NCBI GenBank assembly: GCA_002702065.1
Contig: NZXX01000001.1
Location: 2,634,295 to 2,698,294 of the forward strand
Reading direction: 5' to 3'
From: Anaerolineaceae bacterium
GTDB lineage: Bacteria; Chloroflexota; Anaerolineae; Aggregatilineales; Phototrophicaceae
Length of the DNA stretch: 64,000 nucleotides
The notes beneath the pieces were generated by a model. It was not told where the DNA came from, made no database searches, and was given only the letters and a program-made list of their open reading frames with translations. Shown piece by piece: positions 1 through 8,611 of this stretch (within the stretch, counting starts at the first letter, position 1; every line of letters begins with the position of its first letter). A program made the position numbers and the translations under genes.

Positions 1-37
1 ATAGGCCAAGTTTCGGTGAATTCTACCAATATATAGC

Positions 38-89
38 AAAAGCGTACAAAACAAAACAGGGTAGCCAGCCGAATGCCAGTCTACCCTGT
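38..89 (-). terminator. Rho-independent terminator of ileS
   Basis: Inverted repeat ACAGGGTAG (56-64) / CTACCCTGT (81-89), a 9-bp stem. Read on the minus strand it is followed by a T-rich tract (TTTTGTTTTG, about 46-55). It lies about 30 nt beyond the ileS stop codon and is oriented correctly to end that transcript. Confidence 0.8.
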
Positions 90-118
90 GAGGCTATATA
101 GTAAATTCGCACAAATGA

Positions 119-3100
119 CTATTGTGCGCGCCGAACCCCTACCGACAGCGTTTCACCCTCAATCTCGAAGTCTTCGCTATGATAGCCGTTGGTTGTGCTG
201 TCGCTATGTAGTGTTTCGCCCAACGTTTCTGTGCGAATGTAATCGCCATAGGCCTCGATTGCCTGTGCAAGTTTGTCACTCGCCTGATAGCGAATGTCGA
301 TGCGATCACTGATATTGAAGTCCGCATCGCGCCGCATTTTCTGGACACGTCGCACCACTTCACGCGCCATACCTTCGTGGATCAGGTCTTCGGTCAGGGT
401 GGTATCGAGCACCGCCATGTAGCCATTGTCTTCGGCCACTGCATAGCCTTCACTCACTTCCTGCGTCACCTTGACCTCGACTTCTTCCGGCGTCACCTCG
501 AAGGAGTCGCCATCCAGTTCAACAGTGGCGTTCTCGCCCGCCAGCAGTTTCTCGGCATACGGACGAACTGCATCCTGTTCGCCATCGCGCAGCGCAGATT
601 GCAGCCGTTTGAAATCGCTGCCGTACTTCTTGCCCAGCAAACGCGGGATCGGGTTGAGGAAGTAATTCACCTGCACCAGACCGCGGGCCGCATCGCCAGA
701 CACCACGCCGATGTCTTTGACATTCAGTTCGCTCTTGATGAGATCCGCATATTCGGTGACAACATCCGCCTCAGCAGCGTCGCGCATGGCGAACCGCACC
801 TGCGCCAGCGGCTGACGAACCTTGATGCCCGAATCGCCGGCGCTGTTGCGTGCCGCCAACCCCAGGCTGACCAGATCCTGCACCAACCGCATATCACGGA
901 TCACCTTGCTGTCGATCAGCGCATTGTCATATTCCGGCCACGTCGCCAGATGCACACTCATCGGCGACTCTGCATCAATTTCAACCACGAGGTTGCGATA
1001 CAGCGCTTCGCTGAGATACGGCATGGCCGGGGCCAGCAGCTTCGATACCGTCACGAGACATTCGTAAAGGGTCGCGTAGGCCCCCAGCTTTTCCTGATCA
1101 CTCTCGCTTTTCCAGAAACGGCGGCGGCTCAGGCGTACATACCAGTTGCTCAATGCCTCGACAAAGACCTGGATCGGGCGTGTCGCATTGGGCACATCAT
1201 ATTCTTCATACGCTTCCGTGACGGTTTTAACCAGCTGGTGCAGTTCCGCCAGCACCCACTGGTCCAGCAAGTCACGTTCCGCCACCGGCGGCGCATCACT
1301 GTCGGGCGTCCAGCCGTCGAGATTGGCATAGGTCACGAAGAAGCTGTACGTGTTCCACAGGGTCGACCAGAATTTCTTGACGACCTCCCCCACCAGTTCC
1401 ACCGAGAAACGGCGCGAATCACCGGGCGGGCCCGACGTGTACAGATACCAGCGGAAAGCATCCGCCCCGTGCGCATCCAGCACCGACCAGGGGTCGACGA
1501 TGTTGCCCTTACTCTTGGACATCTTCTTGCCTTCGCCATCGAGAATATGGCCGAGGCAAATGACGTTTTTGTAGGCGACACTTTGATTGACCATCGTGCT
1601 GATGGCGTGCAGCGTGTAGAACCATCCGCGTGTCTGGTCAATGGCTTCGCAGATGTAATCCGCCGGGAACTGCTGTTCGAACATTTCCTGATTGTGCTGC
1701 GGATACCCCCACTGGGCCATCGGCATCGCGCCACTGTCGAACCAGACATCGATCACTTCCGGCGTCCGGCGCATGGTGCCGCCCTTGCCGCTCGGGTTCG
1801 GGAACGTGATGTCGTCCACATACGGGCGATGGAGTTCCAGGTCGGACAAATCCCGCCCGGTTAATTCACTCAGTTCCTCGATGCTGCCCACACACAGCAT
1901 ATCCCCGGTCTCATCATCCATCCAGACCGGCAGCGGCGTCCCCCAGTAACGTTCACGGCCCAATGACCAGTCTTTCAGATCATCCAGCCAGTTCCCGAAG
2001 CGCCCATCCTTAATATGATCCGGCACCCAGTTGATCGTCTGATTCAGGTCGATCATCTGCTGCTTGTATTCCGTCGCGCGGATAAACCAGGTTTCGCGTG
2101 CGTAGTACATCAATGGAGTGTCGTCACGCCAGTTGTGCGGGTAGCTGTGTTCGTACTCCGCGACCTTGTACATCAGGCCACGATCCTGCAAATCGCGGAT
2201 AATCTCGCGGTCGGCGTCCTTGAACCACATGCCGCGAAATTCTGTAGCCTGTTCGACAAATCGCCCATCTTCCACTACCGTGCGGAAGATCGGCAGATCA
2301 TGTTTGTCGCCCACTTCCATATCGTCCGCGCCATAAGCCGGTGCGATATGCACAATGCCAGTACCATCATCGGTACTCACGAAATCGCCTGCGACGACAA
2401 AAGCATGATCCTTGTCCGTCGGCAGGAAGGTGTACAGCGGGTTATAGCGTTCGCCCAGCAGGTCCTTGCCTTTGAACCGCTTCACCACGCGATAGGCTTC
2501 CGGGTTACGCAGCACTGACATCCGTTTTTCGGCGAGGATCAGTTGTTCCTTACCTTCACCGTCCGGCAGCGGGCCTTCGACCTGCACATAGTCGATCTTC
2601 TCGCCAACGGCCAGCGCGGCATTGCCCGGCAGAGTCCAGGGCGTCGTCGTCCAGGCCAGGAACGAAACGCCAGGCCGTGACTTCATCGGGAAACGCACGA
2701 ACACGCTGGGGTCCTTGATGACTTTATAACCCAGCGACACTTCATGGCTGCTCAGCGGTGTGCCGGAGCTGGGGCTGTAGGGGACCACTTTGTATCCCCG
2801 GTATAACAACCCTTGATCCCACATCTGCTTCAGGATCCACCACACGCTTTCGATATATTCATTGGTGAACGTCACATATGCCGAGTCGAGATCGGCCCAG
2901 AAGGCGATACGTTCGGTCAGTTTTTCCCAGTCTGTAATGTGGCGCAGCACACTGGTCTTGCAGCGTTCGTTAAACGCCGCGACGCCATATTCCTCAATTT
3001 CCTGCTTGCTGGTAAGGCCAAGCTCTTTCTGCACGGCGATTTCGACTGGCAGGCCGTGCGTGTCCCAACCGCTGCGACGCAGTGAATAAAACCCGCGCAT

Positions 3101-3319
3101 GGTTTTGTAACGCGGAAACATATCCTTAAACGCGCGCGCCAGCACATGATGGCTGCCGGGCTTGCCATTCGCTGTTGGCGGGCCTTCATAAAAGACATAT
3201 GATGGGCCGCCTTTGCGCTCTTCCATGGTGCGCTCAAAAATTCGGTTGAGCTGCCAGAAACTCAGCTGTTCGCGTTCCAGCTTCTGGATATCAACCTGTG
3301 GGTTTGCTGCCTTGAACAT
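119..3319 (-). CDS. ileS: Isoleucyl-tRNA synthetase
   Basis: Charges tRNA-Ile with isoleucine in the cytoplasm; class I aminoacyl-tRNA synthetase of 1066 aa. Visible motifs are the HIGH-type site (PPTANGKPGSHH, near residue 50), the WDTHGLPVE segment, the DQTRGWFYTLH stretch and the KMSKS loop (GKKMSKSKGNIVDPW, near residue 600). The CP1 editing insert lies between. The length, the N-terminal sequence and the lack of an obvious C-terminal Cys4 zinc motif fit the longer, eukaryote-like (type 2) bacterial IleS; that assignment is from family knowledge. The ATG is preceded by GGAG at 7-nt spacing. The gene stands alone between a structured leader and a terminator, so it is probably monocistronic. 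Confidence 0.97.
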   Translation of the reverse strand: MFKAANPQVDIQKLEREQLSFWQLNRIFERTMEERKGGPSYVFYEGPPTANGKPGSHHVLARAFKDMFPRYKTMRGFYSLRRSGWDTHGLPVEIAVQKELGLTSKQEIEEYGVAAFNERCKTSVLRHITDWEKLTERIAFWADLDSAYVTFTNEYIESVWWILKQMWDQGLLYRGYKVVPYSPSSGTPLSSHEVSLGYKVIKDPSVFVRFPMKSRPGVSFLAWTTTPWTLPGNAALAVGEKIDYVQVEGPLPDGEGKEQLILAEKRMSVLRNPEAYRVVKRFKGKDLLGERYNPLYTFLPTDKDHAFVVAGDFVSTDDGTGIVHIAPAYGADDMEVGDKHDLPIFRTVVEDGRFVEQATEFRGMWFKDADREIIRDLQDRGLMYKVAEYEHSYPHNWRDDTPLMYYARETWFIRATEYKQQMIDLNQTINWVPDHIKDGRFGNWLDDLKDWSLGRERYWGTPLPVWMDDETGDMLCVGSIEELSELTGRDLSDLELHRPYVDDITFPNPSGKGGTMRRTPEVIDVWFDSGAMPMAQWGYPQHNQEMFEQQFPADYICEAIDQTRGWFYTLHAISTMVNQSVAYKNVICLGHILDGEGKKMSKSKGNIVDPWSVLDAHGADAFRWYLYTSGPPGDSRRFSVELVGEVVKKFWSTLWNTYSFFVTYANLDGWTPDSDAPPVAERDLLDQWVLAELHQLVKTVTEAYEEYDVPNATRPIQVFVEALSNWYVRLSRRRFWKSESDQEKLGAYATLYECLVTVSKLLAPAMPYLSEALYRNLVVEIDAESPMSVHLATWPEYDNALIDSKVIRDMRLVQDLVSLGLAARNSAGDSGIKVRQPLAQVRFAMRDAAEADVVTEYADLIKSELNVKDIGVVSGDAARGLVQVNYFLNPIPRLLGKKYGSDFKRLQSALRDGEQDAVRPYAEKLLAGENATVELDGDSFEVTPEEVEVKVTQEVSEGYAVAEDNGYMAVLDTTLTEDLIHEGMAREVVRRVQKMRRDADFNISDRIDIRYQASDKLAQAIEAYGDYIRTETLGETLHSDSTTNGYHSEDFEIEGETLSVGVRRAQ

Positions 3320-3326
3320 GGTTCAT

Positions 3327-3459
3327 CTCCGAGTTGTTCGTCTGATTGAATAAGGATGGGGATGATTGTGCCGTTAGCGCACATTCAAATCAGACTGGCA
3401 ATGACCCGCGATGTGAGCCAGCGTTCCCGTCTCACCACCACGTGCGCACCTCCTGCCAT
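3327..3459 (-). promoter_or_regulatory. Structured ileS leader with two tiny ORFs, one Ile-rich (candidate)
   Basis: On the minus strand AGGAGG (3454-3449) stands 7 nt before a GTG (3441), an 18-codon ORF ending in TGA at 3385. An ATG at 3384 follows immediately and opens MCANGTIIPILIQ, with four Ile codons within six. This second frame overlaps the ileS start and ends near 3262. A long hairpin pairs 3395-3383 with 3351-3340 (12 bp, one bulge) and encloses the Ile codons. The ileS SD (GGAG, 3330-3327) lies 10 nt beyond it. This could be translational attenuation by Ile-tRNA. No terminator U-run and no T-box consensus were found. The mechanism is inference, and chance Ile codons are possible. 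Confidence 0.35.
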
Positions 3460-3538
3460 ACCTGTATTACCGAACTGATTTTACTACTCTAAGGATAAGG
3501 CAATTATTCCTCAGAATGCAGAATTCCGGTAGGGGCAA

Positions 3539-4048
3539 TCAACGACTGGCCGGCGGCAGATCACCGGTCCAGAAGATCTCGCGGGACAGATCAAAGCGGG
3601 GTCGCTGCGGCGATATGCTGCGGACCGGAATCGCGAACTGCCAGCGCATCGCAAAAACAGAAAACTCCATATCGCCCACACATTGAGCGATCAGGTCAGG
3701 TGACGACTGCGGGACCGAGTCGGTTTTTGTGGCGCAGCGCGGGGGGAAGATCGGGCAATCGCCGCCCTGCTCCTTAAAAAACAGGACAAGGTCGCAGATA
3801 TCCTGTGTGGTATCGTAGGTCCACACATCGACCCCATAAGCCTCGCGGGAATACGTCAGCAACCGCGCATTGGGCGGCACCGGTGGTTCTGGCGGGGCCA
3901 TAATGCCAAACAAAACCCCGACCACACGCGGGCCAACCAGAACCACAAAAATTAACGCCAGCCCCCCCAGCAGCAATGCCACCCACGGGATGCCCCCGGT
4001 GGGTTCAGTTTCGGGATCGTTAGGGTTGCCAGCGTTGACTGTGCTCAA
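3539..4048 (-). CDS. Hypothetical single-pass membrane protein (169 aa)
   Basis: Not recognised. A short polar N-terminus is followed by one strong transmembrane segment (about residues 20-50: PWVALLLGGLALIFVVLVGP), then a Pro-rich stretch and a soluble domain of about 110 residues, probably outside the membrane. That domain has Cys residues at CDLVLFF, DCPIF, RCATK and QCVGD, an even number that could form disulfides. The start is a TTG inside the 3' end of the upstream gene (29-nt overlap), with AGAGGG about 12 nt upstream; no ATG is available in frame before the membrane segment. Last gene of a nine-gene operon. Its length and membrane topology resemble the gene just upstream, so the two may act as a pair. 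Confidence 0.7.
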   Translation of the reverse strand: MSTVNAGNPNDPETEPTGGIPWVALLLGGLALIFVVLVGPRVVGVLFGIMAPPEPPVPPNARLLTYSREAYGVDVWTYDTTQDICDLVLFFKEQGGDCPIFPPRCATKTDSVPQSSPDLIAQCVGDMEFSVFAMRWQFAIPVRSISPQRPRFDLSREIFWTGDLPPASR

Positions 4049-4526
4049 TGACGACCATTCCCTCTGTATTCTGATCCGGGTCTTCGTTAGACACGCCGGG
4101 TTGTATCGTAATCGTGGTTTGCTGGCTCACGCCAAAGCCAGTCCGCTGGAACAAACACGTATACCAGAACGGCACCTGTGATGGGTTATTCTCTGACCCC
4201 CGAATCACACCGGCAGCCGGAATACGTTCGCAGCCGGTTTCGGTGCGGTCCAATTCCCGCAGTTTCTGATCGTAATATGCCGCCACATCGGCTGGCTGCG
4301 CATCGCTGACCAAATACAACGAGCGCCGGGTTACGTTGGACTCATTCACCATGCCCCAGGGCTGAGCGCTGGGATACGGATCGACATCCAGTGGGGTACG
4401 AAATGAATTCTGATCGAGGAAATATGCGGCGACCCCGCCGACCACCAGCAAGATGCCGACGATGGCAATGAGTGTGCCCACACGAAACAGGGAGATGCTG
4501 CCATCTCGCCCTACAAAAACAGACAT
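4020..4526 (-). CDS. Hypothetical single-pass membrane protein (168 aa)
   Basis: Not recognised. One N-terminal transmembrane helix (about residues 17-38: GTLIAIVGILLVVGGVAAYFL) precedes an extracytoplasmic domain of about 130 residues. This contains DAQPADVAAYYDQKLRE and two Cys (GCERIP, YTCLFQ). The AYYDQKL segment resembles small secreted domains in which a short helix precedes a sheet, but I cannot name a family. The ATG is well placed: GGAGG lies 7 nt upstream and overlaps the end of the preceding TPR gene. Its 3' end overlaps the next gene by 29 nt, suggesting translational coupling. Confidence 0.75.
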   Translation of the reverse strand: MSVFVGRDGSISLFRVGTLIAIVGILLVVGGVAAYFLDQNSFRTPLDVDPYPSAQPWGMVNESNVTRRSLYLVSDAQPADVAAYYDQKLRELDRTETGCERIPAAGVIRGSENNPSQVPFWYTCLFQRTGFGVSQQTTITIQPGVSNEDPDQNTEGMVVIEHSQRWQP

Positions 4527-4528
4527 GC

Positions 4529-5332
4529 CTATACCTCCTGCATGAGTCGTTCCATAGCCCGCACATCATCTGCCAGCAGCGTGCCATAAGGCGTGTCCGC
4601 AAACCGGTCGGCTTCGGCCTGCCAGTATGCCAACCCTGCTGCAATCCATGAACGCTCCGGTGCGGCGCCTTTTTCCATCCGAAAAAGCAGATAGGCACCC
4701 ATCAGTTGGCGATGCGGCTCGACACCGTCCTGCATGGCGTCGCTGGCCTGCTGCGCCGCAGCATCGACCTGCCCGCTGTGAAAAAGTGCCTCAGCCAGAT
4801 CGAGCCGTACAACGGGCGGAGAACCCGCAGCCAGTGCCCGCTCGATGATGTCTGCCGCCTCGCGGTAGCGTCCCTGTATAAGCAGTGTACGACCAAAACC
4901 ATAAAGGGGATAATGGTGATTTGGCTGAATGTCAAGCGCTTCTAACAAAACAGCTTCGCTATGGTCAATCATGCCCTGCTGGCGATAGGTATTCCCCAGC
5001 AGCGTCAGGGCTCGGAAATCGGCTTTGTCTGCTGCCCGCAGGCCTTCGAGCAGATCGCTGGCCTGTGCGAACTCACCATCCAGGTACAGGCGCTGCGCCT
5101 GCGTCAGGGGTGTCACCATCGTCCGGTTGGCCCACATGAAAATGACCTGCGCCACAATTACCAGGCCAATCACACCGATCAGCGCCGGCTGCCGCAGTTC
5201 AAACGGGCCGAAGATAACCATCAGGAGCGAAGGCACCAGCAGCAGCACCGCCAACCCAAAAGCCAGTTTTGCGAGGCGGTCCCAATGACGAAATTGGCGC
5301 CACAGATGCGCGGTCAGCCTGCCCATGGTCAT
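4529..5332 (-). CDS. Membrane-anchored TPR protein (267 aa)
   Basis: Two adjacent transmembrane helices near the N-terminus (about residues 20-65: LAFGLAVLLLVPSLLMVIF and LIGVIGLVIVAQVIFMW) are followed by a TPR-type helical solenoid. Repeats are visible at RLYLDGEFAQASDLLEGL, ALTLLGNTYRQQGMIDHSEAVLLEAL and YPLYGFGRTLLIQGRYREAADIIERAL. TPRs mediate protein-protein contacts; the partner is unknown. It is the third of three consecutive TPR membrane proteins and shares its start with the stop of the upstream one (TAATG). No catalytic motif is seen. Confidence 0.85.
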   Translation of the reverse strand: MTMGRLTAHLWRQFRHWDRLAKLAFGLAVLLLVPSLLMVIFGPFELRQPALIGVIGLVIVAQVIFMWANRTMVTPLTQAQRLYLDGEFAQASDLLEGLRAADKADFRALTLLGNTYRQQGMIDHSEAVLLEALDIQPNHHYPLYGFGRTLLIQGRYREAADIIERALAAGSPPVVRLDLAEALFHSGQVDAAAQQASDAMQDGVEPHRQLMGAYLLFRMEKGAAPERSWIAAGLAYWQAEADRFADTPYGTLLADDVRAMERLMQEV

Positions 5333-6204
5333 TAACCCAGGTTACCCGCGTCCGCGTCCGCCAGCGCCTGCTCAATGGCTGCGATTTCGTTGCGCAGCGC
5401 CAGACCGTAAGCCGTGCCTTCCATCGCGCTCAGGCCAGACCGCCAGACCTTGAGTCCGTCCCGCGCACTCATCATCTTGGCCGTGGCCCGCACTGCCTTT
5501 TTCGTTTCATCCGTCTTCTGATAGACCTGTGCCAGATGGTAATAAACCCGCACCCCATACATGGCTGGCATCGCATGGGTCGCTGCCCGTTCAAATGCCA
5601 CAATCGCCGTTGCTTCATCACCCGCAAAATGCTGCAAAAAGCCAAGTTCCGCCCATACAATCGGTTGATCCGGTGCCAGTTCCGTCGCTTTACGCAAGGC
5701 GCTGGCCGCTTCATCATAGGCCGCCTGCATCCGGTAACCATTCGCCAGCGTAATATAGGCGCTGGGGTCATTCGGGAATAGCTGGACAGAACGGTCCGCC
5801 GTCGCCTGCGCCTTGGCAAGCTGACCCGTGTGCGCATAGGCGCTGGTCAGCAGCATCAACACGTCTGCGGTTTCCTTGCCTTCGTTGATGGAACGCTGTA
5901 ACAGGGGTATCGCCTCGCGGAAACGGAATGACTCGATCAGCCGGTAAGCCTCGGCATAACCCGAACCCTGCTGACGCGCCTGCCGCACCAGCAGCAGCCC
6001 AACCAGCACGAACCACAGCAAGAACATGACTGCCGCCAGGCACAGCCCGGAGACCGCCAATTGCACCACCGGCGACATACCATTGATCATCCGCTGTGGG
6101 CCAGCCACCATTTCGGTGATCAGTGCGCCGACGAAGATCACCATGCCGGCCAGCGCCAGCCCCAGCGACCCAAAAACAGCCAGCCATTGCAGTCGTCGGC
6201 TCAT
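5332..6204 (-). CDS. Membrane-anchored TPR protein (290 aa)
   Basis: Two N-terminal transmembrane segments (about residues 5-30 and 45-70) precede TPR repeats: YAEAYRLIESFRFREAIPLLQRSI, LLTSAYAHTGQLAKAQATADRSV, AYITLANGYRMQAAYDEAASALRKAT and VWAELGFLQHFAGDEATAIVAFERA. The ATG at 6204 forms TGATG with the stop of the gene before it. A GTG one codon upstream is the alternative start. The topology and repeat register match the neighbouring TPR genes, so the three probably arose by duplication and may form one membrane-associated scaffold. That last point is inference. Confidence 0.85.
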   Translation of the reverse strand: MSRRLQWLAVFGSLGLALAGMVIFVGALITEMVAGPQRMINGMSPVVQLAVSGLCLAAVMFLLWFVLVGLLLVRQARQQGSGYAEAYRLIESFRFREAIPLLQRSINEGKETADVLMLLTSAYAHTGQLAKAQATADRSVQLFPNDPSAYITLANGYRMQAAYDEAASALRKATELAPDQPIVWAELGFLQHFAGDEATAIVAFERAATHAMPAMYGVRVYYHLAQVYQKTDETKKAVRATAKMMSARDGLKVWRSGLSAMEGTAYGLALRNEIAAIEQALADADAGNLG

Positions 6205-7184
6205 CACGCTAGCTTGACCTTGCCTTCAACCAGATCCGTCGCCAGTTGAATATCATCCGCCAGCACCGCCCGCAGCGAAACGGCCTGCTCGTGTGTGAGC
6301 AGATTCTGCCATTCTTCCAGCCCGTTTTTTTCCTTGCGCATCTGCGCGACATGCTTCTCAACCGATGTCTCGTCGCCCAGCCGGCTGTAGGCACGGGCCA
6401 GATACAGTTGAATCAGCAGCCGGTGACGCGCATCCGGCACCCGATGCTGCAAGGCTTGCTGCAAATGCGTCACCGCTTCGGATGCCATCTCCAGACGATC
6501 CTCAATCATGCCCAGGTTATATGCGGCCACCCATTCTTCCGGTGCCAGCTCCAGCGCCCGCAGGCCCGCCTCACGCGCTTCAGCATATCGTCCGGACTGC
6601 AACTGCACTTCCGCCAGCCCATTATAGCCAACTGCCGAATCCGGCGTCAGCGCAACCATTTTTTCGTAGTCCTTGCGCGCCCGGTCCAGCTTGCCCCACA
6701 ACCGGAACACCTCCGCCCGGAAGCGATAGTAATTTTCATTATCCGGGTCATCCTTGATGACCGCATTCATGCTCTCAACGGCGTCTTCATACTCGCCTTT
6801 ACGCAGGTGACGCACCGCCGCCTGAAATGTGTTGGGTACGCGTGGACGAAAGACAAAGCCCCCCGCGATAATCCACCCCACAGCCGCGCCAGATAACGGG
6901 AGCAGAAGATGTGGGACAAACAGCACACCCAGCAAGATCGCCCCAACGGCTGGCGCCAGAATGGCTAACCAGCGCAAGCGGGTCTGCCGGTCCATTCGCC
7001 CACCAATAATAATCACGGTCCCCACCAAAAAGATGAGGAGCAGCATGGTCTGGGCGGTCGTCATCCAATCCTCACGCGGTTCCAGCGCGTTCAGAATCAG
7101 GCTGATCAACCCGGTCAGGCCAAGCAGAATAACCAATGCCCGTGTGCGTGCCGGGCCAAGAAACAAATGAAACTGATCAAGCAT
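6204..7184 (-). CDS. Membrane-anchored TPR protein (326 aa)
   Basis: Several hydrophobic helices in the first 120 residues (TRALVILLGLTGLISLILNAL, TMLLLIFLVGTVIIIGG, LAILAPAVGAILLGVLFVPHLLLPLSGAAVGWIIAGGF) are followed by TPR repeats from about residue 130 (AVRHLRKGEYEDAVESMNAVIK, AEVFRLWGKLDRARKDYEKMV, GLAEVQLQSGRYAEAREAGLRALEL). The frame is open further upstream, but the ATG at 7184 (MLDQFHLFL) is preferred. It creates the same 8-nt overlap type (ATGCTTGA) with the upstream gene that occurs elsewhere in this window. Largest of the three consecutive TPR genes. Confidence 0.85.
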   Translation of the reverse strand: MLDQFHLFLGPARTRALVILLGLTGLISLILNALEPREDWMTTAQTMLLLIFLVGTVIIIGGRMDRQTRLRWLAILAPAVGAILLGVLFVPHLLLPLSGAAVGWIIAGGFVFRPRVPNTFQAAVRHLRKGEYEDAVESMNAVIKDDPDNENYYRFRAEVFRLWGKLDRARKDYEKMVALTPDSAVGYNGLAEVQLQSGRYAEAREAGLRALELAPEEWVAAYNLGMIEDRLEMASEAVTHLQQALQHRVPDARHRLLIQLYLARAYSRLGDETSVEKHVAQMRKEKNGLEEWQNLLTHEQAVSLRAVLADDIQLATDLVEGKVKLA

Positions 7185-7893
7185 GATGTTTGGGTGCTGG
7201 CCTCCGGGCATAGCGCGTGAGTTGGGTGACATGATCGCCCTGCTCACGGCGTAAGAGAATTTTATAGGCATCGACCCACATGCGGGCTGTGCCGATGGCT
7301 GTTTCATAGGTGTACAGAGAAGCATCCACCGCCTTCCCTGCGATTTCAATTCGGGCTGGCTGACTTTGCATCGCTAACGGCCCTGCCGCGTCCATGACCA
7401 CATGAAAAGCGCCATCCACATCATCAAACAAGGGCACAATATTCAGCCGGGGCAATGGCACATCAGGTGCGTCGGCCTGTGCATGCAGCGAATAGCCCGT
7501 AAAAATGTCGACTGCGGCAGCAACGATGAACGGCTGCGATAAAGCCACTGTTTCCTCAAAGGCCATTTCCCGATTGACTACACGAATGATTTCCGCGTGG
7601 TCATCGTAGAAGATGAAACTGGCTTTCACCTGCTGGACCAGGTCTGTAGCGCTCCCATAGGCGCGCAGGTTAATCCGCTCGAACTGGCCGTCGGGATTGT
7701 ACAGAGCTTCGTAGAGCACGCTTCGCCCGTCATCGTCCCGGCCATCCCGATCAACCCGGATAAAATGGGCGCCATCAACATCGTGCATACTCCAGTGTTC
7801 TTGCACCCCGGCAGGTTCATCATGGCGCAGGCAGGCGTACACCCCACTGGCGAGGAAAATTTCGTGTTTGCCGACAACATGAAGGCGGCGCAT
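7177..7893 (-). CDS. Hypothetical cytoplasmic protein (238 aa)
   Basis: Not recognised. No signal peptide or membrane segment. The sequence has alternating strand-like segments, many aromatic and acidic residues (HSMHDVDGAHFIRVDRDGRDDDGR, YDDHAEIIRVVNRE, MWVDAYKILLRREQGDHV) and a basic C-terminus. The pattern recalls small beta-barrel domains of the DUF3108/lipocalin sort, but no diagnostic motif supports a name. It lies 7 nt after the AlaX gene and overlaps the first TPR gene by 8 nt, so it is certainly co-transcribed with them. Confidence 0.7.
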   Translation of the reverse strand: MRRLHVVGKHEIFLASGVYACLRHDEPAGVQEHWSMHDVDGAHFIRVDRDGRDDDGRSVLYEALYNPDGQFERINLRAYGSATDLVQQVKASFIFYDDHAEIIRVVNREMAFEETVALSQPFIVAAAVDIFTGYSLHAQADAPDVPLPRLNIVPLFDDVDGAFHVVMDAAGPLAMQSQPARIEIAGKAVDASLYTYETAIGTARMWVDAYKILLRREQGDHVTQLTRYARRPAPKHHA

Positions 7894-7900
7894 AACGCAA

Positions 7901-8611
7901 TTACAATTCTTTCAGGCCGACAGTGATACGCTTGTTGATCCGACCCTTGCTCTTGTAATCAACAATGGTCAACGGTCCGACTTCGCGCGTGTTGGCGACA
8001 TGCGTGCCACCATCGGCTTGCAGGTCCAGGCCCTTGATATCGATGGTACGCACTTCGGGAATGCCTTCGGGCAGCAGGTTGATCTTGGTCCGAATCAAAT
8101 CCGGTATTTTGAACGCCTCGTCGCGTGGCAGGATATTCACGGTGACGTCGCGGCCAGCTTCCACTTCAGCGATAATGGCCGCTTCGATTTCGGCGACCAG
8201 TTCCTTTTCCATCCGCTCGAACTCAAAGTCCAGCCGCCCCTTCAGCGGTTCCATATTGCCACCGGTCACGCTGGCCTGATAATCGCGCCACACCACCCCA
8301 CACAGGATATGCATGGCAGTATGGGTGCGCATGAGCTGGTAGCGCCGTGACCAATCCAGCACGCCATGAACGACAGCATCCAGCGGCGGGCACTCCCCTT
8401 CGATGACGTGCAAATTGCCGCGCAACACTTTGGTGACCGGGTAAACACGGTCGTTGACGATCAATTGTCCAACGTCATTCGGCTGACCGCCACCACCAGG
8501 ATAAAACGCGGTTCGATCCAGCACGACGGCGTTATTTTCGGGGTCAATCTTTGTGACACGGGCGTCGAATTCCTTGACATAGCTGTCTGTCTGATAGATC
8601 AGTTCCGTCAT
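7901..8611 (-). CDS. Alanyl-tRNA editing protein, AlaX type
   Basis: Trans-editing hydrolase that removes Ser or Gly mischarged on tRNA-Ala; homologous to the AlaRS editing domain (SAD). The 236 aa have the N-terminal barrel segment (AFYPGGGGQPNDVGQL, residues about 35-50), the zinc motif HTAMH (about 96-100) and the second motif region DGGTHVANTREVGPL (about 200). The usual second motif is C-G-G-T-H; here the Cys position reads Asp (QADGGTH), so zinc coordination differs or is weaker. It overlaps the upstream GNAT gene by ATGA. A GNAT gene next to an AlaX gene may be incidental. Confidence 0.88.
   Translation of the reverse strand: MTELIYQTDSYVKEFDARVTKIDPENNAVVLDRTAFYPGGGGQPNDVGQLIVNDRVYPVTKVLRGNLHVIEGECPPLDAVVHGVLDWSRRYQLMRTHTAMHILCGVVWRDYQASVTGGNMEPLKGRLDFEFERMEKELVAEIEAAIIAEVEAGRDVTVNILPRDEAFKIPDLIRTKINLLPEGIPEVRTIDIKGLDLQADGGTHVANTREVGPLTIVDYKSKGRINKRITVGLKEL

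Noticed and set aside
377..1864. 495-aa plus-strand frame opposite ileS
   Set aside because: Shadow of a certain gene; His/Arg/Gln-rich sequence typical of antisense frames in GC-rich genes.
3320..3480. T-box riboswitch upstream of ileS
   Set aside because: The conserved T-box sequence (AGGGTGGNACCGCG) and a terminator are both missing; GTGGTGGTGAGACGGG is only a superficial resemblance.
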